In this document: positions 42,189 through 50,817 of the stretch, piece after piece
Position numbering within the stretch: position 1 is the stretch's first letter
Layout: the number at the start of each line of letters is the position of its first letter
NCBI RefSeq assembly: GCF_014836645.1
Contig: NZ_JACSQM010000002.1
Coordinates: 310,001-374,000, forward strand
Source: Fictibacillus norfolkensis
Lineage (GTDB): Bacteria > Bacillota > Bacilli > Bacillales > Fictibacillaceae
DNA length: 64,000 nucleotides
Direction of reading: 5' to 3'
The notes under the pieces: model-generated
The model's database searches: none
Told to the model about the DNA's origin: nothing
What the model saw: the letters and a program-made list of their open reading frames with translations, nothing else
Position numbers and translations under genes: made by a program

Positions 42189-42752
42189 CTATTCTGATCG
42201 ATAGTTATCGTGAATGGGTGCAAATAGATCTTCATCCGTTTTACGCACAACTGAAAAATGGTCGACATTATAATGACCATGCAAAACTTTATTGTGATGG
42301 CTTACGATCTGTTCTGCTTTTAACACTTCTGAATCTGAAGTAGAGTGACCATCTCCAACAAGGGTAACATCGAAGCCAGAGACAGTTGCGAATCGTACAG
42401 CAGTATCGATGCAATGTTCTGTTTTGCAACCCATAATAACGAGATGACCAATTTTCTCCTCTTTTAGATAGCTTAATAAAGCTGTGTTATAAAAGGCATT
42501 CGTTGCCTGCTTATCAAAAACTTGAGCACCCTCTGGAACATTAATTGCAGAGTGAACCTCAAAACCTGCTCCCTTTCCCTCAGAAACATCTACGTCTCTA
42601 ACAAAAACAAGGGCAGCTTTTGCTTGCTTCGCTTTTTCAATAACAACATTTATGTTTTGAAGCAATCCTACTTTGTTATAAACCGCCTGCTCACTCGCAT
42701 TCCCCTCAATCAGTTCTTGCTGTGCATCAATGACCAATAAAGCATGTTTCAA
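42189..42752 (-). CDS. Isochorismatase-family hydrolase
   Basis: The 187-residue protein, from a TTG 8 bases after AAAGGAG, has the cysteine-hydrolase fold: ALLVIDAQQELIEG with catalytic Asp near residue 9, Lys near 85 in VFDKQATNAFYNT, and the nucleophile in LVIMGCKTEHCIDTAVRFA (Cys near residue 108). Members hydrolyse nicotinamide, N-carbamoyl compounds or isochorismate. No menaquinone or siderophore genes are nearby, so the true substrate is open. Confidence 0.9.
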   Translation of the reverse strand: MKHALLVIDAQQELIEGNASEQAVYNKVGLLQNINVVIEKAKQAKAALVFVRDVDVSEGKGAGFEVHSAINVPEGAQVFDKQATNAFYNTALLSYLKEEKIGHLVIMGCKTEHCIDTAVRFATVSGFDVTLVGDGHSTSDSEVLKAEQIVSHHNKVLHGHYNVDHFSVVRKTDEDLFAPIHDNYRSE

Positions 42753-42942
42753 ATTATCCGCTCCTTTTTCGTTTATCACTTAAATACTTCTTTTAAAAGT
42801 ACAAAAATCCTTGCCACTCAAATATTTATTTCAATAACTGGTTATTACTAACAAAGAAGGAATTTTTTATAGTTGCGAAAAACGGGAAATTATCTAATAA
42901 TAGTAAGGTTCAACAAGTGAGTTATTTAGGAGGAAAAGAAAA

Positions 42943-44121
42943 ATGAAGTACATCATCTTTCTGGCTGGAGTGGCAGCGGTTTTCTTGTTAGCCTTTCTTG
43001 TCAGTAATGATCGCAAAAAGATCAAATACAAGCCGATCCTAGTTATGCTTGGACTACAGCTTATCCTTACATACTTTCTATTAAATACAGGCGTTGGCCT
43101 TGTCATTATAAAAGGTATCTCTAAACTGTTTGAGAAGTTGTTAAGCTACGCAGGTGCTGGGGTTGAATTCGTGTTCGGCGGCTTGGCGAACGAAGCTGCG
43201 ATGCCCTTTTTCTTAACTGTATTATTGCCGATTGTATTTATTTCTGTATTGATCGGGATCGCACAGCACTTCAGAATCCTTCCATTCATCATCAAATGGA
43301 TCGGTTTTGCGCTTAGTAAAGTGAACGGCTTAGGAAGACTCGAGTCTTACAACGCTGTGGCTTCTGCTGTTTTTGGACAATCAGAAGTATTTATCTCTGT
43401 AAAAAAATTATTAGGTCATCTACCAAAGCATCGCCTATATACGCTTTGTACTTCTGCCATGTCAACTGTATCCGCTTCTATCCTTGGAGCATACATGGCT
43501 ATGATCGATCCAAAATACGTTGTAACAGCACTCGTACTCAACTTATTTGGCGGATTCATCATCGCAAACATCATCAATCCTTATGAAGTTACTGAAGATG
43601 ATGACATCATCGAAATTGAAGAAGAAAAACAAACCTTTTTCGAGATGCTTGGTGAGTACATCATGGACGGCTTTAAGGTTGCTGTGATCGTCGGTGCCAT
43701 GCTTCTTGGATTCGTAGCTTTAATCGCGTTAATCAACGATGTGTTTGATATGATTTTTGGAATTACGTTCCAAACGATGCTCGGGTATGTTTTTGCTCCA
43801 GTAGCGTTCTTAGTTGGTATCCCTTGGGCAGAAGCAGTTTCTGCAGGTACAATCATGGCAACCAAACTTGTTTCGAATGAATTCGTAGCTATGATTGATC
43901 TAGCAAAATACGCGAAAGACATGTCTGATCGAACGATTGGGATCGTTTCTGTCTTCCTTGTTTCATTCGCCAATTTCTCTTCTATCGGTATCATTACTGG
44001 TGCTGTTAAAGGTCTACACGAAGAACAAGGTAATACAGTTGCTCGCTTTGGATTAAAACTTCTATACGGTGCAACATTAGTAAGTATCTTATCTGCCGCA
44101 ATTGCGGGTTTGTTTCTATAA
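42943..44121 (+). CDS. Concentrative nucleoside transporter (CNT/NupC family)
   Basis: The 392-residue protein has the CNT architecture: N-terminal helices, then GVEFVFGGLANEAAMPFFLTVLLPIVFISVLIGI, NAVASAVFGQSEVFISVKK (substrate loop with GQSE), CTSAMSTVSASILGAYMAMI, SAGTIMATKLVSNEFVAMIDL and SFANFSSIGIITGAVKGL (final gate motif). It imports nucleosides with protons or sodium. Length is typical for NupC. AGGAGG precedes the ATG. The substrate range is not predictable. A strong terminator follows. Confidence 0.95.
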   Translation: MKYIIFLAGVAAVFLLAFLVSNDRKKIKYKPILVMLGLQLILTYFLLNTGVGLVIIKGISKLFEKLLSYAGAGVEFVFGGLANEAAMPFFLTVLLPIVFISVLIGIAQHFRILPFIIKWIGFALSKVNGLGRLESYNAVASAVFGQSEVFISVKKLLGHLPKHRLYTLCTSAMSTVSASILGAYMAMIDPKYVVTALVLNLFGGFIIANIINPYEVTEDDDIIEIEEEKQTFFEMLGEYIMDGFKVAVIVGAMLLGFVALIALINDVFDMIFGITFQTMLGYVFAPVAFLVGIPWAEAVSAGTIMATKLVSNEFVAMIDLAKYAKDMSDRTIGIVSVFLVSFANFSSIGIITGAVKGLHEEQGNTVARFGLKLLYGATLVSILSAAIAGLFL

Positions 44122-44128
44122 ATATAAA

Positions 44129-44152
44129 AACAAGGAACCGAGGTTCCTTGTT
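44129..44152 (+). terminator. Terminator of the nucleoside transporter gene
   Basis: AACAAGGAAC and GTTCCTTGTT form a perfect stem with a 4-base loop, followed by a run of T residues. Confidence 0.92.
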
Positions 44153-44190
44153 TTTTTTATTTTCTCGGTGGCAGAACCTTGTAAAAAAAA

Positions 44191-44215
44191 ACTGCTGTCT
44201 TTTAGGGACAGCAGT
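44191..44215 (-). terminator. Terminator of the acidic lipoprotein gene
   Basis: ACTGCTGTC pairs with GACAGCAGT; on the minus strand nine T residues follow. Confidence 0.9.
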
Positions 44216-44225
44216 TCAATAATTT

Positions 44226-44759
44226 TTATAATTCACTCGCAAATTTGCCTGGAATCATTTTTAAATCTTCATGTACTGTATTTAACTTCTCTTCAAATGC
44301 TGTAAATAATTCATCAGCTTCAGTTGCTTTTGCTTCATCTTCTAAGCCAGCTACACGAGCTTCATAAGACTTTTTAAGTTCTTCAAGCGATGCTTTTACA
44401 GATTCTTGGTGTTCTTTTGTTAGATCTGATGGTACTTCAATAGAAGGAATCTCTGCAACTGCTTTTTCACCACTTGCTTTAGCATCTGCTTTTAATTTAT
44501 CAAGCTCTGCTTGTGGAAGAGCTTCTTCCCCTTCTTTTTCTAGACCTGCAGCATATGCGTTGAATGGTGCATGGTAGCCACGAAGTTGGTTTACAAGCTC
44601 ACCTTCAAAATTAAGGAGTGTGATTTTTTCCGCATTTCCATCTTCTTTCTTTTCTGCAACAGCTGGCTTAGCCTCTTCTTTTGGTTTTTCTTCTTCCTTG
44701 CTGCAACCTACGCTAAGCGCAAGAACAGCAGCCGCTGTTACCGCTAAAAACTTTTTCAT
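44226..44759 (-). CDS. Lipoprotein with helical, coiled-coil-like domain
   Basis: The 177-residue protein has a lipoprotein signal (KKFLAVTAAAVLALSVGCSKEEEK, Cys near residue 19), then a Lys/Glu/Pro/Ala linker and an all-helical domain rich in Glu, Ala and Lys (LKADAKASGEKAVAEIPS, KASLEELKKSYEARVAGLED). It resembles the YkyA type of cell-wall-associated helical lipoproteins only in general style. The ATG at 44759 is 8 bases after GGGGG. It is monocistronic with its own terminator. Confidence 0.8.
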   Translation of the reverse strand: MKKFLAVTAAAVLALSVGCSKEEEKPKEEAKPAVAEKKEDGNAEKITLLNFEGELVNQLRGYHAPFNAYAAGLEKEGEEALPQAELDKLKADAKASGEKAVAEIPSIEVPSDLTKEHQESVKASLEELKKSYEARVAGLEDEAKATEADELFTAFEEKLNTVHEDLKMIPGKFASEL

Positions 44760-44952
44760 CAAAAAAGCCCCCTATATATATTTCTATTTTTTGGAACTTT
44801 CTCATTTTAATACTTTTTCTTACTATTGTAAATTAAAATGTATCCGTTTTCTTATAAATCGATAAAAATAATCCTGAAGCCTTAATATGATTGAATTATC
44901 TAACTATTCTATAAATTCGTTCTGTATTTATTTTAATATAAAAGTTATATTT

Positions 44953-45441
44953 CTATACTAATCGTGTTTCTTTAACCGTTTTCTCATGATGTAATAGCCA
45001 TTCTTTTCTCCATAAGCCTCCCGCATAGCCTGTTAAGCTCCCGCTGGAGCCTATAATTCTATGACAAGGAACCACAATACTTAACTTGTTCTTTCCATTG
45101 GCATTCCCGACCGCCCGAACCGCTTTTTCTTTTTGAAGCGTGATGGCAATATCTCGATAAGAGGCGGTTTCTGCGAACGGAATACCAACTAGTGAATTCC
45201 AGACTGTGTGTTGAAAAGGAGTACCGCTATATTGGAATGGAAACGTAAAAGTTTGCCTTACACCTTGAAAGTATTCTATAAGTTGATCGCGGCAATCTAG
45301 TAGAACAGCAGGGATATCATGTTGATTTTCTATCGCCCCCTCACTTTCTACGAAAAGGATGGACTGAACAACGTCATCGTTTCCTAAAATTTCGATAACG
45401 CCTATAGGAGAATCTATCTCTAATTTATAGTGCTTACTCAT
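44953..45441 (-). CDS. ogt: Methylated-DNA-[protein]-cysteine S-methyltransferase
   Basis: The 162-residue protein carries FQHTVWNSLVGIPFAETASYRDIA (helix-turn-helix region with the Tyr-Arg finger), RAVGNANGKNKLSIVVPCHRIIGSSGSLTGYAGG with the acceptor Cys in PCHR near residue 130, and the final W-KEWLL. It removes methyl groups from O6-methylguanine in one suicide step. The ATG at 45441 follows GGAGGTC and overlaps the glycosylase gene by eight bases; the longer frame starts inside that gene. Confidence 0.94.
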   Translation of the reverse strand: MSKHYKLEIDSPIGVIEILGNDDVVQSILFVESEGAIENQHDIPAVLLDCRDQLIEYFQGVRQTFTFPFQYSGTPFQHTVWNSLVGIPFAETASYRDIAITLQKEKAVRAVGNANGKNKLSIVVPCHRIIGSSGSLTGYAGGLWRKEWLLHHEKTVKETRLV

Positions 45442-46330
45442 ATAATGACCTCCATAAATAAAAAGTGGCGTATGCTTCCCATCCACTCCAATTTTCTGCT
45501 TGTTTCTTTAATTCTTTTACCGTTGGTTTTTGCTGCGATCCCAACTGTTTCATCACGGCATTTTGAAGCCCTACGTCAGCAACTGGAAAAGCATCGGTCT
45601 TTAGTAAACATTTCATCAACACATAATCTGCTGTCCAAGGTCCAATTCCTCTTAATGACACAAGATGTCGAGCTGGATCTTCAGATGATCTTAATACATC
45701 TTTTGATAGACGACCTTCAACTATTTCTTTTGCAACACCAATCACATATTCAGCTTTTCGCGTTGTGAATTGGAGTTTTCTTAAATTCTCAATCTGAAGA
45801 CTTGCTATGATTTCAGGAGATGGGTATACCCAATAAACCTTGTCATGAAGCACCCGTTTCTTCCCATAGCTCTCGACCAAACTCTGCTTCAGAGTATAGG
45901 CAAATGTTAAGTTGATCTGCTGTCCCATGATTGCCCAAGTCAATGCTTCAAATAGGTCAGGAATTCCGATCATTCGCAAACCAAAATATTGTTTTACGAG
46001 CGGCTGTAATAGACTATCTTCTGAAACAGCATCATAAAATAAGGAAAGATCTTGATTTAGATCAAACCAATTCTCAATAAATTCAACGATTTTTCCCTTA
46101 TTTAAAGGCTCTCTATCTGGAAATTCTATTACGAGTACGTGAACTCTGTAACTGATCTTGATCAAGATCAGTTCAGCATTCACCATTATTAACTTATAAA
46201 TATGTTTATCATGTATGTGGTGAAGAACTTCTTGTGGTGATCTCTCAAGAAACACAAGACATTCGCTATAGGAAAATTCCGCTGGCAACTCTATCTTCAA
46301 TGATCCATCTAATTCTTCAGTCCATCTCAT
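45434..46330 (-). CDS. DNA-3-methyladenine glycosylase (AlkA-like, HhH-GPD)
   Basis: The 298-residue protein has an N-terminal AlkA-like beta domain and a helix-hairpin-helix glycosylase domain: EALTWAIMGQQINLTFAYTLKQ, RHLVSLRGIGPWTADYVLMKCL (hairpin) and FPVADVGLQNAVM with the catalytic Asp near residue 242. It excises alkylated bases. The ATG at 46330 overlaps the adaA stop by 14 bases, with TAAGG before it; upstream in-frame codons duplicate adaA DNA. It is the middle gene of the repair operon. Confidence 0.92.
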   Translation of the reverse strand: MRWTEELDGSLKIELPAEFSYSECLVFLERSPQEVLHHIHDKHIYKLIMVNAELILIKISYRVHVLVIEFPDREPLNKGKIVEFIENWFDLNQDLSLFYDAVSEDSLLQPLVKQYFGLRMIGIPDLFEALTWAIMGQQINLTFAYTLKQSLVESYGKKRVLHDKVYWVYPSPEIIASLQIENLRKLQFTTRKAEYVIGVAKEIVEGRLSKDVLRSSEDPARHLVSLRGIGPWTADYVLMKCLLKTDAFPVADVGLQNAVMKQLGSQQKPTVKELKKQAENWSGWEAYATFYLWRSLYE

Positions 46331-46901
46331 GATTCGTAACCTTAGCTTCTCTGGACTTTCGGTAGTCACTTGGTGAGCAATTCTTATACGCACGAAACTT
46401 TTTATAAAAGTTAGAAGGACTCTGAAATCCTGATTCATAGCATATCTCAAGACTGGTTTTTGAAGTGTTACTTAACAGATAAGCCGCTTTATCTATTCGA
46501 ATGTTCTCCACATATTCTCTAGGCGTAACATTCAATTCTTCTTTAAATAATCGTTCAAGATAAAATGGACTCACTCCAGAATGTTCAGCTACATCTTGTA
46601 GAAGAATTCTTTTTTGATGATTATTTACTAAGAAACTTGTAGCTTTTCTAATCAGATTTATTTGTGGACAATGTTCGATCTCCGGCTGACATCTTTTACA
46701 AGCTCGATAGCCTGCCTCCTCACATTGTGCGATAAAGTCATAAAAGATTACATTTTGCTTTTTAGGTTTTCGTGAACGACAGGATGGACGGCAGAAGATC
46801 TTAGTTGTTTTTACTGCTGTATAAAAAAGGCCGTCATAGGACCTGTTACATTCCATGATCTTATCCCACATCTCGTCAAACGACATTTGTATTGTACCCA
46901 C
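46317..46901 (-). CDS. adaA: AdaA-type methylphosphotriester methyltransferase / activator
   Basis: The 194-residue protein has an Ada zinc domain, YDGLFYTAVKTTKIFCRPSCRSRKPKKQNV with CRACKRCQPE, whose four Cys residues bind zinc and take methyl groups from DNA phosphotriesters. An AraC-type helix-turn-helix region follows (LLQDVAEHSGVSPFYLERLFKEELNVTPREYV, ICYESGFQSPSNFYKKFRAY). Methylation should turn it into an activator of its own operon, which also encodes AlkA- and Ogt-type enzymes, the layout of the adaptive response. GTG 46901, 8 bases after GGAGG, is preferred to ATG 46916. Confidence 0.93.
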   Translation of the reverse strand: MGTIQMSFDEMWDKIMECNRSYDGLFYTAVKTTKIFCRPSCRSRKPKKQNVIFYDFIAQCEEAGYRACKRCQPEIEHCPQINLIRKATSFLVNNHQKRILLQDVAEHSGVSPFYLERLFKEELNVTPREYVENIRIDKAAYLLSNTSKTSLEICYESGFQSPSNFYKKFRAYKNCSPSDYRKSREAKVTNHEMD

Positions 46902-47027
46902 AGACCACACCTCCATCTATCATCTTTTCATTATTTTAACCATTTTAACTGAGCAAATCGTCCTCAATCTTGCTGTTATGGTCCTATAACTTAAACGATA
47001 TCAACCCAGAACCAAAGTATGAAAAAA

Positions 47028-47046
47028 GAGTGACGATTAGCCACTC
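47028..47046 (-). terminator. Terminator of the MFS gene at 47-48 kb
   Basis: GAGTG and CACTC close a short hairpin followed on the minus strand by TTTTTTC. The stem is only five pairs plus possible inner pairs. Confidence 0.55.
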
Positions 47047-47062
47047 TCATTCGAACCCGTAT

Positions 47063-48280
47063 TTATTTAATTGCTGCCATTCTATCATTCTTATTTGATC
47101 CACTCTTAGTCTTATATTGATAATAGATGACAAACGCAATCAAGAACGATGTGATACCAAATCCTATGACCATTTTATGAAATCCAATCGTGTCTAGGAA
47201 CAATCCTGTTAGCAGCATCAAAACCTGGAAGATAATATTATCAACCATCCCTTTTATAGAGAAAAACCTGCCGTGATAATCTGACGGGACATCCGTCTGG
47301 AAAATGGTAGTGACGACAGGAAACAGCGTTCCTGCAGCAAGACCAAATAATCCGAAAGAAAGAACCGACATGATTGGATGATCTGCTAAAAACAAAGATG
47401 TATGTGCAGCAGCGATAATGAACGTAATAGCGAACATATAGCTTAACTTCGGATTATCTCTAAAGAATTTCTTCGATAAGAACGTTCCAATGAATACACA
47501 AACGCCTTCAGTCGTATAAAGAATTCCTTTTATGCCCGCATTATCCTGCAACTCACTGATTTCAATAACCATCAAGTTAAATCCAGATAAAAATAAGTAA
47601 GCTGGAATCAATAAAAAGATTCCATACACAACTTTACGTTCGTTCTTTATAATGGGATACAATTCCCCAAGCGTTCTGAAGAAATTATCCTTTCTACCTG
47701 AGGAATCTGCTTTCTTAGGCTGTTCCTCCACATCTAAAAAGAAAGTAGATATAAGAAGGATCACATATGAAATTAGAGTGACCGTATACAAAGAAAATAG
47801 TGACATACCAACCAGCATCACGCCTCCTAGTGCAGTCCCTACGATTCTTGATGCCGTAAAGATGTTCATGTTGACACCATTGGCATCTAGAAGTTCTTCT
47901 TTCTTAACGATTAACGGAAGCATCGTTTGCATGGCAGGCTGAGAGAACGTACCGGAAATACCGATAACAAGCGTATAAACGACCATCCACCAAACATTGT
48001 TATAAGCGATTGCCAAATACATAAAGAAGATAGCTGCACATCGAGCAAACCCAGCATAGATCAATATCTTTTTCTTATTGCTGCGATCAATGATTCGACC
48101 GGCCATCGGTGCAAGAAAAATTCCTACTAGAAATCCAGCCAAAATGATTAAAGCCTGCAAAAAAGAGGATTCAACATTCATCTGCAAAAATTCAAGATTC
48201 CCAATAATCCCTACCCATAGACCTGTGCTAGATACAGCAAGTCCAAACATCAAAATTAAAAAATTCCGGTTTCTCCACAT
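47063..48280 (-). CDS. Major facilitator superfamily transporter (12 TM)
   Basis: The 405-residue protein begins WRNRNFLILMFGLAVSSTGLWVG and has about 12 hydrophobic helices. The MFS loop-2 motif appears as GIFLAPMAGRIIDRSNKKKIL, and GISGTFSQPAMQTMLPLIVKKEELLDANGVNMNIFTASRIVGTALGGVM is typical of the MFS-3/macrolide-efflux-like group. It may export drugs or metabolites by proton antiport; the substrate is unknown. AGAAAGGGAA precedes the ATG. It is monocistronic. Confidence 0.9.
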   Translation of the reverse strand: MWRNRNFLILMFGLAVSSTGLWVGIIGNLEFLQMNVESSFLQALIILAGFLVGIFLAPMAGRIIDRSNKKKILIYAGFARCAAIFFMYLAIAYNNVWWMVVYTLVIGISGTFSQPAMQTMLPLIVKKEELLDANGVNMNIFTASRIVGTALGGVMLVGMSLFSLYTVTLISYVILLISTFFLDVEEQPKKADSSGRKDNFFRTLGELYPIIKNERKVVYGIFLLIPAYLFLSGFNLMVIEISELQDNAGIKGILYTTEGVCVFIGTFLSKKFFRDNPKLSYMFAITFIIAAAHTSLFLADHPIMSVLSFGLFGLAAGTLFPVVTTIFQTDVPSDYHGRFFSIKGMVDNIIFQVLMLLTGLFLDTIGFHKMVIGFGITSFLIAFVIYYQYKTKSGSNKNDRMAAIK

Positions 48281-48467
48281 GTTCCCTTTCTCCCCTCAGC
48301 CATACCGAAACTACTGTAATGATAAAATATATATATTTCACAAAATAAAATAGACTCACTATTCAGTATACATCATTTAAAATGTTTCAGAAAAATAATC
48401 CGTCATTTTTAGCTTATTTTTTGTCTCTGTTATAATGACAAGAGTAGAAGTTTGAAAGGGGTAAACT

Positions 48468-50561
48468 ATGAAACAATTAATCCTTGCCGAAAAGCCGAGC
48501 GTTGCACGCGATCTTGCTCGTGTCCTTGGCTGTAAGCAACAAAATAAGAGTTATATTGAAGGACCTAAACACATCGTTACTTGGGCACTCGGTCATTTAG
48601 TTGAATTAAAAATGCCAGAAGACTACGACAAACAGTATAAACAATGGCGCTTGGAAGACCTTCCGATCATTCCAAACCATATAGGACTAAAAGTGATCAG
48701 ACAAGTTAGTCACCAATTTCGTGCGATTGATCAACTTTCTAAACGCAAAGATATCAGTGAGCTTGTAATCGCAACAGATGCTGGGCGTGAAGGCGAACTT
48801 GTCGCTCGCTGGATCATGGAAAAAGTGAGATGGCAAAAACCAGTAAAGCGTTTATGGATTTCATCTCAAACAGACAAAGCCATTCGAGATGGATTCAATC
48901 AACTCAAACCTGCTAAACAATATGACAATCTTTATCAATCTGCGGTTTGCCGCTCTGAGGCAGACTGGTTGATCGGACTGAACGTGACTCGTGCACTAAC
49001 AACGAAATACAACGATCCGCTATCTGCTGGTCGCGTTCAGACACCGACACTTGCGATGATCCTGGATCGCGAGCAAGAGATTAACGCTTTCCAGCCAAAA
49101 GACTTTTGGACGATTGATGCGACGATCGGTCTGTTAAAAGCATCATGGGAACATAACGGAGAGAAGCGTCTATTTGAGGAGAAGAAAGCAACAGCCATCG
49201 TTGCAAAAGTAAAAGAGCAGCAAGCCACAGTGGCTTCACTTCAGAAGAAAGAAAAAACAGAAGCGCATCCGATGCCTTATGATCTTACTGAGTTACAGCG
49301 TGATGCCAATCGTCGTTTCGGTTTCTCTGCTAAGAAGACCTCTTCAGTACTACAAAAACTTTATGAACAATACAAGCTTGTTACGTATCCAAGAACAGAT
49401 TCCCGCTACTTAACGAAGGATATGGAAAATACGATGTATGACCGACTTCAAGGGATGTCTTCAGGATATCGTGAAGAAGTGCAACCTCTGTTAAAACAAA
49501 AAGGAAACGTAGTAGCAAAGAAAGTGTTTAACGATTCAAAAGTAACGGATCACCATGCGATCATCCCGACAGATGAACCATTGCACTTAGGTGATCTCGA
49601 TAATGATGAACGTAAATTATATGACTTGATTGCACGCCGCTTCTTGGCTCTTTTCTATCCAGCTTATCGATCGGAAACGTTGACCGCTACATTAAACGTT
49701 GCGGGTGAAACATTTATAGCCCGTGAAACGCTAGTGCTTGATCCAGGATTTAAAGTATTGTCTGGTAAAGATGAAGAAAGCCCGCGCGCACTCGCGAATT
49801 TAAAAGAAGGGCAATCGCTATCTGTTAAAGATGTAAACGCGGATAAGAAGTTAACCGAACCTCCTTCACGTTTTACAGAGGCAGATCTATTATCTCGTAT
49901 GGAGAAGTATAGTTTGGGAACTCCAGCTACTAGGGCTGAAATTATAGAAAGGCTGTTAGGTTCTGAAGTTCTTGATCGAAGAAACAATAAGCTGCACCCC
50001 ACGCCAAAAGGAAAACAGTTAATCGATCTTGTGAACGATGAGCTGAAGTCACCTGAACTGACGGCTAAATGGGAGCAAGAACTTGAAGCAATCGCACGCG
50101 GGAAAGGAAATCCGAAAGAGTTTTTAGCCAACATCCGAAAACAGACGAAACAGCTTGTAATGGAAATCAAAACAAGCTCTCAGGAATATCGTGCGCATAA
50201 CCTCACAGGATCCAAATGTCCTGATTGCGGAAAATTATTGAAAGAAGTTAAAGGACGCGACGGCAAAGTTCTTGTGTGCTCTGATCGTGAATGTTCATAT
50301 CGACGCCGTAAAGATCCTAAGCTATCGAACCGCCGCTGTCCGCAGTGTCACAAAAAGATGGAACTGCATAACGGAAAGGCAGGCACTTATTTTCAGTGTA
50401 AACCATGTAATGTGGTGGAAAAAGCAGAGGATAAGAAAAAGAAAGTTACGAAGCGAGAAGAACGGCAGCTTCTCAAAAAATACAGTAATAACAAAGAAGA
50501 TGAAGGCTTTGGAAACAGTCTAGCAGATGCTCTAAAAGCAGCGATGAAAGATAAAAAATAG
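48468..50561 (+). CDS. topB: DNA topoisomerase III
   Basis: The 697-residue type IA topoisomerase starts LILAEKPSVARDLARVLG with the Toprim Glu, has the metal segment VIATDAGREGELVARWIM near residue 105, QSAVCRSEADWLIGLNVTRALT, SAGRVQTPTLAMIL, and the catalytic Tyr in LVTYPRTDSRYL near residue 310. The C-terminus carries two Cys-rich zinc-finger-like units (CPDCGKLLKEV, CPQCHKKMEL). It relaxes negative supercoils and resolves single-stranded crossings. GAAAGGGG precedes the ATG. Confidence 0.96.
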   Translation: MKQLILAEKPSVARDLARVLGCKQQNKSYIEGPKHIVTWALGHLVELKMPEDYDKQYKQWRLEDLPIIPNHIGLKVIRQVSHQFRAIDQLSKRKDISELVIATDAGREGELVARWIMEKVRWQKPVKRLWISSQTDKAIRDGFNQLKPAKQYDNLYQSAVCRSEADWLIGLNVTRALTTKYNDPLSAGRVQTPTLAMILDREQEINAFQPKDFWTIDATIGLLKASWEHNGEKRLFEEKKATAIVAKVKEQQATVASLQKKEKTEAHPMPYDLTELQRDANRRFGFSAKKTSSVLQKLYEQYKLVTYPRTDSRYLTKDMENTMYDRLQGMSSGYREEVQPLLKQKGNVVAKKVFNDSKVTDHHAIIPTDEPLHLGDLDNDERKLYDLIARRFLALFYPAYRSETLTATLNVAGETFIARETLVLDPGFKVLSGKDEESPRALANLKEGQSLSVKDVNADKKLTEPPSRFTEADLLSRMEKYSLGTPATRAEIIERLLGSEVLDRRNNKLHPTPKGKQLIDLVNDELKSPELTAKWEQELEAIARGKGNPKEFLANIRKQTKQLVMEIKTSSQEYRAHNLTGSKCPDCGKLLKEVKGRDGKVLVCSDRECSYRRRKDPKLSNRRCPQCHKKMELHNGKAGTYFQCKPCNVVEKAEDKKKKVTKREERQLLKKYSNNKEDEGFGNSLADALKAAMKDKK

Positions 50562-50565
50562 ATAA

Positions 50566-50630
50566 AAAGCTAACTTCTGAGACTAAAAAACTAGCATGGC
50601 ATTGCTGTTTTGACTCATGAAGTTAGCTTT
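50566..50630 (+). terminator. Long-stem terminator after topB
   Basis: AAAGCTAACTTC (50566-50577) pairs with GAAGTTAGCTTT (50619-50630) around a 41-base loop, followed by CTTTAG. The long loop and short T run make it a weaker candidate. Confidence 0.55.
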
Positions 50631-50669
50631 CTTTAGTTAGAGGAAATTGTATTTGTACGCTTCAAACGT

Positions 50670-50750
50670 TGATCTGTCCGATTGCATGACGAATCTGTCC
50701 GATTGGAGTGTTAATCTGTCCGATTGAACGGGTAATCTGTCCAATCCCAA
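50670..50750. repeat. Tandem array of four 21-bp units (array C)
   Basis: The core AATCTGTCCGATTG begins at exactly 21-base intervals: the ATCTGTCC part starts at 50672, 50693, 50714 and 50735. The last copy reads ATCTGTCCAATC. The linkers between cores (CATGACG, GAGTGTT, AACGGGT) vary. The array lies between topB and convergent phoD, does not encode protein and contains no stem-loop. Confidence 0.85.
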
Positions 50751-50817
50751 AGTAGCTCTTCCTACTCAACCTTATATGCGGCAGAAGCTTCTTCGTCATA
50801 ACCGCATCTACCTAAAT

